This document shows positions 7,836 to 15,156 of a stretch of DNA of 62,544 nt, one piece after another. The first letter of the stretch is position 1; every line of letters starts with the position of its first letter. The notes under the pieces are model-generated. The model was given only the letters and a program-made list of their open reading frames with translations, made no database searches and was not told the origin of the DNA. The DNA lies in the IMG/VR virus record IMGVR_UViG_3300037502_000756, positions 1-62,544 of that record. The stretch is one strand, 5' to 3'. The translations under genes and the position numbers were made by a program. The DNA comes from a virus.

Positions 7836-8047
7836 GGTTGCTCCTCAATCAGACGGGCGATGCACCCACCGTAGTTGGTGTTCGGGTGGTCGTGGTCGAA
7901 CTCGCGGGCAATCTGGGCGCAGCGCTGGCGTTCGGCGGCTACCGCCGCCTGCGCCGCCGCAGTGGCGGCTTCCATGGTATCCGCCACGCCTCTGTCATAG
8001 CTCTCCATCAACAGTTGGAGGAGTTCTTTTCTGAGGTCCGTGGTCAT
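7832..8047 (-). CDS. Hypothetical 71-residue protein
   Basis: Starts MTTDLRKELLQLLMES. An Ala-rich helix (about 20-45) ends in ERQRCAQIAREFD, followed by HPNTNYGG and an acidic end. The AERxRCAxIAR pattern also occurs in the 111-residue neighbour (MERAACADICDQH) and in many small phage proteins of betaproteobacteria. Function unknown. Four-base overlaps on both sides. Confidence 0.65.
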   Translation of the reverse strand: MTTDLRKELLQLLMESYDRGVADTMEAATAAAQAAVAAERQRCAQIAREFDHDHPNTNYGGCIARLIEEQP

Positions 8048-8379
8048 GTCTTGCTCCTTGCCCTGATCTCCGCAGCGCACCGTTGCGCAATCCCTTCGAC
8101 GCTGGCGTGCTGGTCGCAGATGTCGGCGCAGGCGGCGCGTTCCATCAGCAGCCCCTCCGCAATCTGCGTGCCGAGGTGGTCCAGCAGGTCTTCGATGGTA
8201 TCGCCATGCCCGGTGGCGTAGCCCATGCTGCGCATCCATGCGGCAACCTTTTCGCGTTTGGCGGCGGCGATGAGGGCGGCGAAGTTGGCAAGCTCCCTCC
8301 ATCCGTCGTCATCGCGCTCAGAGTAGGCGATTGCCAACCCGGCCTCTCTCGCCATGCGCAGGATGTCTTCTGGGGTCAT
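8044..8379 (-). CDS. Hypothetical 111-residue protein
   Basis: Begins MTPEDILRMAREAGL, a start I recognise from small proteins of betaproteobacterial phages and prophages. The C-terminal helix MERAACADICDQHAS is related to that of the adjacent smaller gene. Probably cytoplasmic and helical. No activity can be named. Confidence 0.7.
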   Translation of the reverse strand: MTPEDILRMAREAGLAIAYSERDDDGWRELANFAALIAAAKREKVAAWMRSMGYATGHGDTIEDLLDHLGTQIAEGLLMERAACADICDQHASVEGIAQRCAAEIRARSKT

Positions 8380-8711
8380 GTCCTACTCCTCCCAATCTCA
8401 GCCGCAGCCCTGACGATGGCGCGGCGGGTGGCGGCGTAGGGGTCGCCCCTATACGTTTCAAAAACCACATCTTCTGCTAAAGACGTTGCGGGGTTTGAAA
8501 CCCAAACTTCATCGCCTGAAGGATGGACATGCAGGTCCAACTGCACCGCCAGCCGCAGTGCATCGCCGTCGTCTCTCAACGGATTCCAGACTTTGTCGAA
8601 AAAGAACCCGCCATCAGGCCGAGGCTTTGCCATCATGTTCCATGCGTCGCACCATTGGTGCGGCAACCCAGCCGCCTTCGCAGCGAGTTCCAGTAGTTCT
8701 CTGTCGCTCAT
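8376..8711 (-). CDS. Conserved phage ABA-sandwich-like protein
   Basis: 111 residues starting MSDRELLELAAKAAGL. WNPLRDDGDALRLAVQLDL is followed by an extended region and a C-terminal RAIVRAAAEIGRS helix. This W-N-P-L-x-D-D-G-D-A-x-x-L motif is widespread in tailed-phage accessory genes, usually named only as a phage ABA sandwich-type or hypothetical protein. ATGA overlaps both ways. Confidence 0.72.
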   Translation of the reverse strand: MSDRELLELAAKAAGLPHQWCDAWNMMAKPRPDGGFFFDKVWNPLRDDGDALRLAVQLDLHVHPSGDEVWVSNPATSLAEDVVFETYRGDPYAATRRAIVRAAAEIGRSRT

Positions 8712-8941
8712 GTCTTACTCCTTTCCGGCCACGATGCGGGCCGGTCTGTCCATTCGATTTCGTCTGGTCGGCGTACGACTTTGTGCGAGACTTCAAGCTC
8801 AATGCTCCAAAGGGGTTCGCCCTTGAAGCATGGCCCGCCCCAGTGCTTGCCGTCCCACCAGCGCAAGCATTCCTTGTCGCGGTATGCACTCGCAGGCCAC
8901 CAGCCGATGCTAGGCGGCGGTCCTTTGTGCCATGTGGTCAT
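8708..8941 (-). CDS. Hypothetical 77-residue Trp-rich protein
   Basis: The start at 8941 (MTTWHKGPPPSIGWWP) overlaps the upstream stop by 4 bases. Rich in tryptophan, with LRWWDGKHW resembling short phage proteins that read WYRYWxGxHW, as in the next gene (YRYWCGKHW). The two may be distant relatives. Function unknown. Confidence 0.66.
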   Translation of the reverse strand: MTTWHKGPPPSIGWWPASAYRDKECLRWWDGKHWGGPCFKGEPLWSIELEVSHKVVRRPDEIEWTDRPASWPERSKT

Positions 8942-9162
8942 TTCGGTTCCTCCGCAAGTCCGCGCCAGGGCGTTATGAGTGGAGCGCGTGCGCGAAATTC
9001 TTTGAATTTGTGCATTGCGCCGCTTGGAGTGGTCTCGCCAGCGTACCAGTGCTTGCCGCACCAGTACCTATACCATTTTGTCAGCGCGACCAAGGCTCTG
9101 ACCTCATACACCCCCGCCCTGACAGGCTTGACTTTGGCGGGGAACCACGGGGTGAGTTTCAT
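8938..9162 (-). CDS. Hypothetical 74-residue protein
   Basis: Starts MKLTPWFPAKVKPVRAGVYEVR, a beta-rich pattern common in small phage accessory proteins (PWxxxxxKPVRxGVYE). It contains WYRYWCGKHW, like the neighbour at 8708-8941. ATGA overlap. Function unknown. Confidence 0.68.
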   Translation of the reverse strand: MKLTPWFPAKVKPVRAGVYEVRALVALTKWYRYWCGKHWYAGETTPSGAMHKFKEFRARAPLITPWRGLAEEPK

Positions 9163-9386
9163 AGCGTCTCCCTATGCTCCGCCAATGCGGTGTTGATGAT
9201 GTAGAGCAGATCGTCCACTGTGCCGCCATTCAGCGTCTCGCGGATCATGTCGATGGCCCCGACAAGTTTGAGGTTGGCGGAGTGCATGCGGCGCAGTTCG
9301 GCTGCGGCTTCTTCTAGGTTGTGCGACGGGTCGTACTGATCGTCAAGAAAATCAGCCGGCCGCAGGGCTTCGGGTTGGTCAGCCAT
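9159..9386 (-). CDS. Hypothetical 75-residue protein
   Basis: The start at 9386 (MADQPEALRPADFLDD) lies inside the preceding gene's end (8-base overlap). An acidic first half is followed by two helices. No recognised domain. Confidence 0.62.
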   Translation of the reverse strand: MADQPEALRPADFLDDQYDPSHNLEEAAAELRRMHSANLKLVGAIDMIRETLNGGTVDDLLYIINTALAEHRETL

Positions 9387-9570
9387 TGTTCTTCTCCACC
9401 GGCACATCGCGCCATTCGCCGGGCGCACCGTTCACCCAATGCACGTCGTGCGCGCTGCTCTCCCACCACTGCTGGAGGATGCGAACGGTGCGGGTAGTGG
9501 AACAGCCGAATTCTTGGCTGAATGTCGGCACTTCGCGCTCCACAAAGCGCAGCTTGTTGGTCGGGATCAT
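9379..9570 (-). CDS. Hypothetical 63-residue protein
   Basis: Small protein (MIPTNKLRFVEREVPTFS...) with WRDVPVEKN near the end. The motif resembles short phage proteins of the form LRFVERxV...WRDVPxV. It overlaps both neighbours. Function unknown. Confidence 0.62.
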   Translation of the reverse strand: MIPTNKLRFVEREVPTFSQEFGCSTTRTVRILQQWWESSAHDVHWVNGAPGEWRDVPVEKNNG

Positions 9571-9965
9571 TGGTTCTTCTCCTTCAGCGCGGCCTCGACG
9601 GCGCGAGCGAATCTGAAATAACGGTCATCTCGCAGGTCTTCAATCTCCTCCTCGCTCAACGACTGCCACTCGCGGCGGGGCGGGTGGGTGTAGAGGGGCA
9701 CCGTGCGATCCGGTTTACGGCCGATGTACTCGCGGGAGTAGAACTCTCGCTGTAAGCCGGATGGGGTGTCGTATTCATAGATATAGCAGTACGGCTCCTG
9801 CTCCTCCTGCGCCAGCGCGGCGCGGAGGGCTATTTCCGCCCGGTCCGCCGAGTCAGATGCTCGCGTGTAGATGGAGTCACCCGGGGCATGCAAAGCGTCA
9901 AGGGCTTTGACGCAGCCCTCCAACGCCTCCAGCGCCTGCTGGGCGGCTTGTCTCAGGTCAGCCAT
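9567..9965 (-). CDS. Hypothetical protein, paralogue of next gene (short form)
   Basis: 132 residues. The N-terminal helix LRQAAQQALEALEG and C-terminal block PPRREWQSLSEEEI...FARAVEAALKEKN are shared almost word for word with the gene at 9958-10560. The central parts differ. The C-terminal block with its HPPRREWQ/LSEEEI segment is widespread in small proteins of betaproteobacterial phages. A tandem duplication with divergence of the middle is the simplest history. No catalytic motif seen. Confidence 0.75.
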   Translation of the reverse strand: MADLRQAAQQALEALEGCVKALDALHAPGDSIYTRASDSADRAEIALRAALAQEEQEPYCYIYEYDTPSGLQREFYSREYIGRKPDRTVPLYTHPPRREWQSLSEEEIEDLRDDRYFRFARAVEAALKEKNQ

Positions 9966-10560
9966 TGTTCTTCTCCTTCAGCGTTTGCTCGATGGCGCGG
10001 GCAAATTCTTGCGGGCCCATGCGTTTGTGATAGGTGTCGTGGATTGACTGGATCTCCTCCTCGCTCAACGACTGCCACTCGCGACGGGGCGGGTGGGCGT
10101 AGAGGGGCTCGACGATGTAGCTCTTGTCGCGCTTGCATGAGACGTAGTAGCCGTCGTCTGACAACGACCACGGCGAGCCGATCATTGGCTTATAGCGCCA
10201 CGCCACCGGCTCCTGCTCCTGCTGCGTCGAATTACGACAGCAGTCAAGCACCTCACAAACGCCGTCCTCGGCGATGTCGCAGGGGGTTTGTGCGGGATCG
10301 GCCCGCTCCTGCTCTGGCGCATACCGTTGCCGACCGACGTAAACAGCAGCAGGTTGCCCGTTGGCACCAAAGGCTTGGCAGTCTGCCGGAGTGCGGCGTA
10401 ACGCTCCGTTGTTGTCCTCAAAAACAACGTGCATTTTCGCCACTGGCTCCTGCTGCGCCAGCGCAGCGCGGAGGGCGGTGATCGTGGCGCTGCGTCCCGC
10501 CGGATTGTCTTGCTCCAACGCCTCCAGCGCCTGCTGGGCGGCTTCGCGTAGCGTGGTCAT
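9958..10560 (-). CDS. Hypothetical protein, paralogue of previous gene (long form)
   Basis: 200 residues from MTTLREAAQQALEALE. The same N-terminal helix and C-terminal PPRREWQSLSEEEI block as the adjacent 132-residue protein enclose a longer middle part. The middle contains a cysteine-rich segment (DIAEDGVCEVLDCC) and QEPVAWRYKP, a segment common in such phage proteins. The modular look suggests swapping of central segments between conserved ends. Confidence 0.75.
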   Translation of the reverse strand: MTTLREAAQQALEALEQDNPAGRSATITALRAALAQQEPVAKMHVVFEDNNGALRRTPADCQAFGANGQPAAVYVGRQRYAPEQERADPAQTPCDIAEDGVCEVLDCCRNSTQQEQEPVAWRYKPMIGSPWSLSDDGYYVSCKRDKSYIVEPLYAHPPRREWQSLSEEEIQSIHDTYHKRMGPQEFARAIEQTLKEKNNG

Positions 10561-10799
10561 ACCCCACCTCCCAACAGCGTCAAAGCGCCGACGGCCACCG
10601 TGACAGCGACCGCAACGGCGAGCATCAAGAGTGCAACCCAGTCGAACGCGTTCAGGTCGTCGTCCTGGCCGATGTCGGTGGCGGCTTCCGCCGCCTCGGG
10701 ATAGCGCCCCTGTTGGTCCGTGCCCAGCGCACGGTAACCGGACCGTGCCCACACAGTGGGCTCGGTGCCATCAGGAAACTCGGTGTCGTGGTATCTCAT
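10557..10799 (-). CDS. 80-residue C-tail-anchored membrane protein
   Basis: The first 50 residues are soluble and acidic. The last 28 (from about residue 52) form one hydrophobic segment, WVALLMLAVAVAVTVAVGAL, ending LLGGGV. This is a single C-terminal membrane anchor with the soluble domain probably cytoplasmic. ATGA overlaps on both sides. Function unknown. Confidence 0.68.
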   Translation of the reverse strand: MRYHDTEFPDGTEPTVWARSGYRALGTDQQGRYPEAAEAATDIGQDDDLNAFDWVALLMLAVAVAVTVAVGALTLLGGGV

Positions 10800-10948
10800 G
10801 GCGCTTTCCTTTCCACATGTTGTGCCAGTAGCCAGCGGCTCCCAAGCCGCCGAATGGCGCGTACCCAGGCAAGCTGGTTGCGCCTGTCCAGGCGTCGGTT
10901 ACCCGTGGCCCAGAGGGCTCGGGCCTTGCGGAGCATTTTGGTGTTCAC
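10796..10948 (-). CDS. Very basic 50-residue protein (GTG start)
   Basis: Reading from GTG at 10948, which overlaps the upstream TGA as GTGA, gives about 50 residues rich in Arg and Trp (RKARALWATGNRRLDRRN...). An upstream ATG would need an unlikely extension across the previous gene. Possibly a small nucleic-acid-binding protein. Confidence 0.58.
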   Translation of the reverse strand: MNTKMLRKARALWATGNRRLDRRNQLAWVRAIRRLGSRWLLAQHVERKAP

Positions 10949-11145
10949 GCTGCCTCCGGCATCGTTACCCTGAGATCCGCCGCCATCTCCAACCAGCCTT
11001 GCTTTGTGCTCGGTGCTGAAAGACGTAGGACATGCGTGAACCATTCCGGGTACTTACCTGTGTATGGAAACACAGCCAAAACGATAGCGGGTTTGTTGTA
11101 CCAATTCGGATACAGTGATCCGACTTCGGGGATTTTGTATTTCAT
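10945..11145 (-). CDS. Hypothetical 66-residue protein
   Basis: Starts MKYKIPEVGSLYPNWYN, with GGAGAG 7 bases upstream. A beta-rich middle (PAIVLAVFPYTGKYPEWFTHVLRL) is typical of small phage beta-barrel-like proteins. It is the first gene downstream of the tandem terminators, so this leftward sub-block may begin with its own promoter in 11146-11170 or depend on read-through. Confidence 0.65.
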   Translation of the reverse strand: MKYKIPEVGSLYPNWYNKPAIVLAVFPYTGKYPEWFTHVLRLSAPSTKQGWLEMAADLRVTMPEAA

Positions 11146-11172
11146 TTGTGCTCTCCAAAAGCGTTTAGCCAA

Positions 11173-11200
11173 CAAAAACGCCCTGCCCTGGCGGGTGTTG
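11173..11200 (-). terminator. Leftward terminator, distal copy
   Basis: Minus-strand hairpin AACACCC / GGGCGTT with one A-C mismatch, followed by TTTTT-G. It repeats the layout of the better terminator at 11213-11242, so the gene at 11264-11515 ends in two tandem terminators. Confidence 0.6.
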
Positions 11201-11212
11201 AGCGTTCGGCCA

Positions 11213-11242
11213 TGAAAAACGCCCTGCGTTTGCAGAGCGTTG
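11213..11242 (-). terminator. Leftward rho-independent terminator
   Basis: On the minus strand AACGCTCTGC, loop AAAC, GCAGGGCGTT then TTTTT: a strong stem with one G-U pair and a U-tract, 22 bases after the stop of the gene at 11264-11515. Confidence 0.85.
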
Positions 11243-11263
11243 AGTGATGAGGTCAGGGGTCTG

Positions 11264-11515
11264 TCAGGCGGTGCGCCACACGCGCAGGCCATCGGACATG
11301 ACGGCGGTGCGGGTCTCCAGGCCGACGAACTTCTTGCGTGCGTTCAGCACCTTGCGCCGCCACGAGTCCACCACCTTCTTGCCCTCATCACCCGACGGGT
11401 CGAAGGGGATCAGGAACGAGTCGCCGACTTCCATGTCAGCGAACGGGAACGAGGTCCCACGGCGACCCGGACGGGTACCCTTGGGGATGGAAACTCCAGC
11501 TTCGATTTGGAACAT
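11264..11515 (-). CDS. DUF7303-like small phage protein
   Basis: 83 residues from MFQIEAGVSIPKG. It has the family-like order: an N-terminal IPKGTRPGRRGTSFPFADMEVGDSFLIP, then KKVVDSWRRKVLNARKKF, then a strand. This resembles the widespread small phage proteins reading YPFxxMxVGDSF that I associate with DUF7303. Their role is not known; a nucleic-acid or transcription accessory role is a guess. It is a transcription unit of its own: a promoter at 11613-11641 and two terminators below it. Confidence 0.75.
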   Translation of the reverse strand: MFQIEAGVSIPKGTRPGRRGTSFPFADMEVGDSFLIPFDPSGDEGKKVVDSWRRKVLNARKKFVGLETRTAVMSDGLRVWRTA

Positions 11516-11612
11516 GTTGTCCTCTGATGCACCCACTGAGTAGCAGCGGGCGAAGGGTTAGCGCACCGGGGTCGGTGCTTGGTTGACGGCTACTCCGTTG
11601 ATTGGTGGTCAG

Positions 11613-11641
11613 ACTTTATCAGCCCGACTCGTCGGTGTCAA
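11613..11641 (-). promoter_or_regulatory. Sigma70-like promoter, leftward
   Basis: Minus strand: TTGACA (11641-11636), 17-base spacer, TAAAGT (11618-11613). The -35 is perfect and the -10 matches at 4 of 6. It overlaps the last codons of the upstream gene and would start RNA near 11606, about 90 bases before the DUF7303-like gene. Confidence 0.68.
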
Positions 11642-11906
11642 CAACGCCATCGGTGTTTATTGGCTCGATCCAGTACGAGTTTTCCCCTACTCGCACGCCG
11701 ATGTTGTACACCTGTTCAGGGTGCCCAGCGTCCAGCAGAGCCATCGCCTCGATCATCCATCGGGGTAGCGCCCCACGGCGATAGTAGCCCATCTGAAGTT
11801 TGTCGGGTGACTTAGGGTAGGTCGTGACAAGGATGAGCCCGGGGTTGTCAAGCGGAGTGGTGTTGATGTGGTAGGACGCTTTAAGGTTGCGCTCGGGGTC
11901 AAGCAT
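11619..11906 (-). CDS. Hypothetical 95-residue protein
   Basis: From MLDPERNLKASYHINTTP at 11906, overlapping the previous gene by 8 bases. Beta-strand-rich with VGENSYWIEPIN and an acidic end. No recognised family. A promoter for the next gene is embedded in its 3' end. Confidence 0.65.
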   Translation of the reverse strand: MLDPERNLKASYHINTTPLDNPGLILVTTYPKSPDKLQMGYYRRGALPRWMIEAMALLDAGHPEQVYNIGVRVGENSYWIEPINTDGVVDTDESG

Positions 11907-12198
11907 TGGACGCCTTCTTTGCGGCTTCCGCCCGGTCGTGCTCCTCCTTGGCATCGGCGTTGGCACGCATCGTTGCGAACTGCACCGGGCCCAGGGTGCG
12001 GATGGTGGGCATGTACTCGGGCTCCAGCTTTATCGCCATCGGTCGATGGTTCTGCCAGTTGTTTTGGTACCACGTCTGAACTTTGTACACGTCGTGGCCT
12101 GCGAAGAGATCAAACACCGCCATCGCGGCGTTTTTCGGGACAATGAACTCGTTGCCTCCGAGGGATAAGATCACCTTGTCGAACTGTGCTTTGCTCAT
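11899..12198 (-). CDS. Hypothetical 99-residue protein
   Basis: From MSKAQFDKVILSLGGNEFIV at 12198, with AGGAGCT upstream. A compact alpha/beta part (GGNEFIVPKNAAMAVFDLFAGHDVYK) is followed by a charged helical tail, EEHDRAEAAKKAS. The middle resembles small phage proteins with a LGG...VP...A...F pattern. No activity can be assigned. Confidence 0.68.
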   Translation of the reverse strand: MSKAQFDKVILSLGGNEFIVPKNAAMAVFDLFAGHDVYKVQTWYQNNWQNHRPMAIKLEPEYMPTIRTLGPVQFATMRANADAKEEHDRAEAAKKASNA

Positions 12199-12250
12199 GA
12201 TAGCTCCTGTGGTTGGGGTTGGGGGGGGTGACACCCGGTCCGCGCCGGGG

Positions 12251-12541
12251 TCATTTCGCCGCGTCATAGAACATCTCCGCGATACCGAACGGCGGGTCAT
12301 AGCTGTCGGGGAACTCCATTCTAAGGCTTTCGGTCCATAGCACCCATGCAGACCGAGATTCGACGTGACTCAGCCTGAACATAGGCCCCACTGTGTGGTA
12401 CCCTTCCGGGGTGATGCGGTTCTCGTACAGCGCGTACTGCGCTGGGAACCCTACGGTGATATGCCATTGCCGCCCGGGGCTCAGGGCTTTGGGCAGGTCC
12501 ATGCTCGGGATAGCTTGGCGGCGGTCACGAGGCTGCGTCAT
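12251..12541 (-). CDS. Hypothetical protein, tandem paralogue A
   Basis: 96 residues from MTQPRDRRQAIP. It shares with the next gene the ordered landmarks PGRQWHI, YALYEN, MFRLSH, and the C-terminal DPPFGIAEMFYDAAK. The pair arose by tandem duplication. The shared aromatic pattern suggests a small beta-sandwich. Function unknown. Confidence 0.7.
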   Translation of the reverse strand: MTQPRDRRQAIPSMDLPKALSPGRQWHITVGFPAQYALYENRITPEGYHTVGPMFRLSHVESRSAWVLWTESLRMEFPDSYDPPFGIAEMFYDAAK

Positions 12542-12806
12542 ATAACACCTCTGCTTTCTCAAAGGGTGGTTCATCGGACTCAGAAAGTCTGACTTGCCAC
12601 AGCACACCGTCGTTCAAGAACGCTGACACAAACCAGCCGTCGAGAAAGCCAGAGTGTGTCAATGTCGCTTTCCATTGAAACGTAGGGGTGCCATCCGATG
12701 TAACACAAGGCTCATATAAAGCGTACTTCCGTGGACGGAAGTCGTTGACGAGATGCCACTCCCGCCCGGGGCGGAGCCCGGGGACGGGCCCATCAGGCTG
12801 GGACAT
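12525..12806 (-). CDS. Hypothetical protein, tandem paralogue B
   Basis: 93 residues from MSQPDGPVPGLRPGREW. Landmarks PGREWHL, YALYEP, ATLTH and DEPPFEKAEVLYDAAS line up with paralogue A. Its start lies inside the end of the VWA gene and its end overlaps paralogue A by 17 bases, so all three are one translational unit. A role connected with the VWA/MoxR system is possible from position only. Confidence 0.7.
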   Translation of the reverse strand: MSQPDGPVPGLRPGREWHLVNDFRPRKYALYEPCVTSDGTPTFQWKATLTHSGFLDGWFVSAFLNDGVLWQVRLSESDEPPFEKAEVLYDAAS

Positions 12807-14004
12807 ACAACGTCTCCCCCACCGGGGCGCGGAGCCCCTTGGTGCTGATGCACCACAGCGTCGGGTGCTTGAGGCCAGCAGGCCACGGCGTGAAGCCATC
12901 GGTGAAGACGATCACAGCGTCGGGGTTCAGCCCGCGCCGGTCGATGTAGTCGAACAGGCTGCGCACGTCCGTGCCCCCGCCACCCTTGGGCTTCGTCGCC
13001 TTGGCGATGTCCTGCACCCGCTCGCCCTCGTACACCTCGTGCGCTGCGACAGACGCATCCCAGTAGATCACGTCAACCATCTGCGGGCAGACAGTCTCGC
13101 AGGCACTGGCCACCTCACTGAGGGCTCGACGCAGGGCGTCGTCCCCGATGGACCCGCTGGTGTCGATGCCGATGACGATGCGGTTCACTGCTTCGGTGTA
13201 ACGAGACGGTAGGTAGAGATCCTGCCCGAGCCAGCGGCGTGCGGGCCGCGCCCACGTCGAGAGGTCACCGCCCTTGGCGGTGTTGGTCAGCCACTCACGC
13301 AGCACGTCCTGCCAAGGCACCACAGGCTCAAGGAGTGACGCAACGTCCCGGGACATGCCAGCACCCGTCTTGCCTGCGATCAGCGCCCCTTGGCGCAGCG
13401 CAGTATCAACAGCCTTGGCTACCTCCTCGGCCTCGGCCTCGGTCAGAGGTGCAGGCCCCTCACCCTCGTCACCGTCGCCGTCTCCGACACCCGCAGCGGG
13501 TTGATGCTGGTCGAACTGCTGACCCTTGGGCCCGTTGCCCTGACCCCCGCCGCCTTGCGGCTTGGACTGAGCCTGTTGTTTGAGTCGCTTGTACACCTCA
13601 CCCGTGTCGAGCCCAGCGTACTGCGGATCGCAGTAAGCGTTCTCCCAGATGGTGAGGAACTGCTCGCTTGGGTCCATCGCCTTGAGCATGTTGTTGATCA
13701 CCATGTCTTTGGCAATGTTGGACAGTTGCGAGTCCTCCTTGTCGAGCTTGGCCCAGGTCGTCATGTGCATCAACATGACGTGGAAGTATTCGTGCAAGAT
13801 GACGAAGCGCAACAGCCGGTCGTCGCACTCATCAATAAACTTCCGACCATAAAAGACATCACGGCCATTGGTTGCCGCAGTGGGCATGTCATCGACAACC
13901 TGCCATGAGCCGATCATCAAGATCGGTGAGATGGCGGTGAAGCGCTCGTCGCGCATGATCTTGGCACGGGCTTTGGTGATGCGCTCTTCTGCTGTTAGGT
14001 TCAT
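12793..14004 (-). CDS. VWA-like / putative metallopeptidase (DUF2201-type)
   Basis: 403 residues. The N-terminal half has a zincin-like HEYFH (H71, E72, H75), typical of the DUF2201 N-terminal predicted metallopeptidase. After a Gln/Gly/Pro-rich acidic linker (about 150-190) comes a VWA-like domain with a complete MIDAS: DTSGS at 281-285, T345 in GGGGTD, D369 in FTDG. This is the COG3864 arrangement. VWA proteins paired with MoxR ATPases act as metal-dependent adaptors in remodelling or cofactor insertion, and the MoxR gene lies immediately upstream. The phage target is unknown. AAGGAG precedes the ATG. Confidence 0.92.
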   Translation of the reverse strand: MNLTAEERITKARAKIMRDERFTAISPILMIGSWQVVDDMPTAATNGRDVFYGRKFIDECDDRLLRFVILHEYFHVMLMHMTTWAKLDKEDSQLSNIAKDMVINNMLKAMDPSEQFLTIWENAYCDPQYAGLDTGEVYKRLKQQAQSKPQGGGGQGNGPKGQQFDQHQPAAGVGDGDGDEGEGPAPLTEAEAEEVAKAVDTALRQGALIAGKTGAGMSRDVASLLEPVVPWQDVLREWLTNTAKGGDLSTWARPARRWLGQDLYLPSRYTEAVNRIVIGIDTSGSIGDDALRRALSEVASACETVCPQMVDVIYWDASVAAHEVYEGERVQDIAKATKPKGGGGTDVRSLFDYIDRRGLNPDAVIVFTDGFTPWPAGLKHPTLWCISTKGLRAPVGETLYVPA

Positions 14005-14020
14005 GTGGTTCTCCTTCGGA

Positions 14021-14041
14021 GCCCCGGGACTGGCCCGGGGC
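14021..14041 (-). promoter_or_regulatory. Leader hairpin before the VWA gene
   Basis: GCCCCGGG / CCCGGGGC with a 5-base loop, preceded on the minus strand by ACCACAACCCC and followed by the AAGGAG of the VWA gene. It is one of the repeated stop-hairpin-RBS spacers of the leftward block; no U-tract. Confidence 0.55.
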
Positions 14042-14058
14042 GGGGTTGTGGTGGGTTG

Positions 14059-15105
14059 TCAGCCCATGATCCAGTTGTTGGCCGTGCACCACTTGGTGAA
14101 TGAGTCGTTCAGGGCTGCGAACTTCGAGCGCTGCGGGATGCGCAGGAACTGGTTGACGAACACGGCTTGAAGCTCCATCGGCAGGCGCTTCATGTAGACC
14201 ATCACCGGGTCGAGCGTGTCCTGCGTCGTGCGGGTGATCGCACGGTGCACCAGCATCATGCACATCGTCGGTGTGTCAGGCACTGGGGCCTGCAGCGGGC
14301 TCGTCACGATGGCGTTCCACGACGGCAGCTTGTTGCCCAGTTGTACGAACACATGCAGATCGGCAGCGGAGCGAGCGCCGATCAGGCCAGCGAGCAGGCC
14401 CCGCATGGTGTCGTCGTCGAGGTGCTCGGCGTCGTTGAGCACGCGACCGGCAGCGGTCATGCTGCGCGGAGAGCAGAAGGCTTTGCGGCTCGGGTCTTTG
14501 CGATGCCAGATGTAGGGGTTCTGATCGGGGTTCGCCACGTCGTCGTCCTCGGCCAGCACCTGGGGCGTCTCCGTCACCCAAGCCAGCACGGCAGGGTTGC
14601 CGTTGTTCGCCAGCGAGTAGTTGATGTACTCCTCGACGTTGGGCTTGCGCATCCTGACCACGGACATGCGGTTGCGGACATGCAAGGGCAGCGTGTCACC
14701 GACGCCCTCGGAACTCAGGTTGGTGGTTGCGAACACGACCGAGCCGGAGGGGAGCGGGCGGGTGCCGACCCGACGATCCAGCACGACGGGCAGGAGTGCG
14801 TTCTGTACTGACCTCGGAGCCTTGCCGAACTCATCCAGGCAGATGACGACAGGCACGTTGTCATGCACACCGAACACTTCGTTGGGATAGAAGGTGCTCG
14901 TCCCCGTGGTGTGGTTCACCGACGGGATCTGGATGTCGCCCACATCGATCTGAGTGCAGTCGATGTAGACCTTGCGGTGCGTCGGCATGTTGAGCATGCC
15001 GAGGATAGAGGACTTGCCCGAGCCCGAAGGCCCCTCGATGAGCACGGTGGTGTGTTGGCCGACAGCGTTGATAGCTGCTGCGCATTGGTTGATGCTGAGT
15101 TTCAT
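14059..15105 (-). CDS. MoxR/CobS-type AAA+ ATPase
   Basis: 348 residues. Walker A GPSGSGKS at 25-32, Walker B VVICLDEFGKA with D91 and E92, sensor 1 FATTN at 126-129, and an arginine-bearing NRMSVVRM region. The layout (insert before Walker B, HTTGTSTFYPNEVFG) fits the MoxR/CobS branch, whose hexamers remodel protein complexes through a VWA partner. That partner is the next gene. The start at 15105 has AGGAG 5 bases upstream. A palindromic operator (15125-15138) lies just before it, so the pair may be controlled with the phage regulon. Confidence 0.92.
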   Translation of the reverse strand: MKLSINQCAAAINAVGQHTTVLIEGPSGSGKSSILGMLNMPTHRKVYIDCTQIDVGDIQIPSVNHTTGTSTFYPNEVFGVHDNVPVVICLDEFGKAPRSVQNALLPVVLDRRVGTRPLPSGSVVFATTNLSSEGVGDTLPLHVRNRMSVVRMRKPNVEEYINYSLANNGNPAVLAWVTETPQVLAEDDDVANPDQNPYIWHRKDPSRKAFCSPRSMTAAGRVLNDAEHLDDDTMRGLLAGLIGARSAADLHVFVQLGNKLPSWNAIVTSPLQAPVPDTPTMCMMLVHRAITRTTQDTLDPVMVYMKRLPMELQAVFVNQFLRIPQRSKFAALNDSFTKWCTANNWIMG

Positions 15106-15124
15106 GATCACTCCTGTTAAACAC

Positions 15125-15138
15125 GTTTATCAATAAAG
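15125..15138. promoter_or_regulatory. Palindromic operator candidate (degenerate)
   Basis: GTTTATCAATAAAG: a degenerate copy of GTTTAC-NN-GTAAAC, between the DUF3150-like stop and the MoxR start and directly after a GGGGC/GCCCC hairpin. Confidence 0.5.
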
Positions 15139-15156
15139 GGGCCGGAGCCCCGGGGG

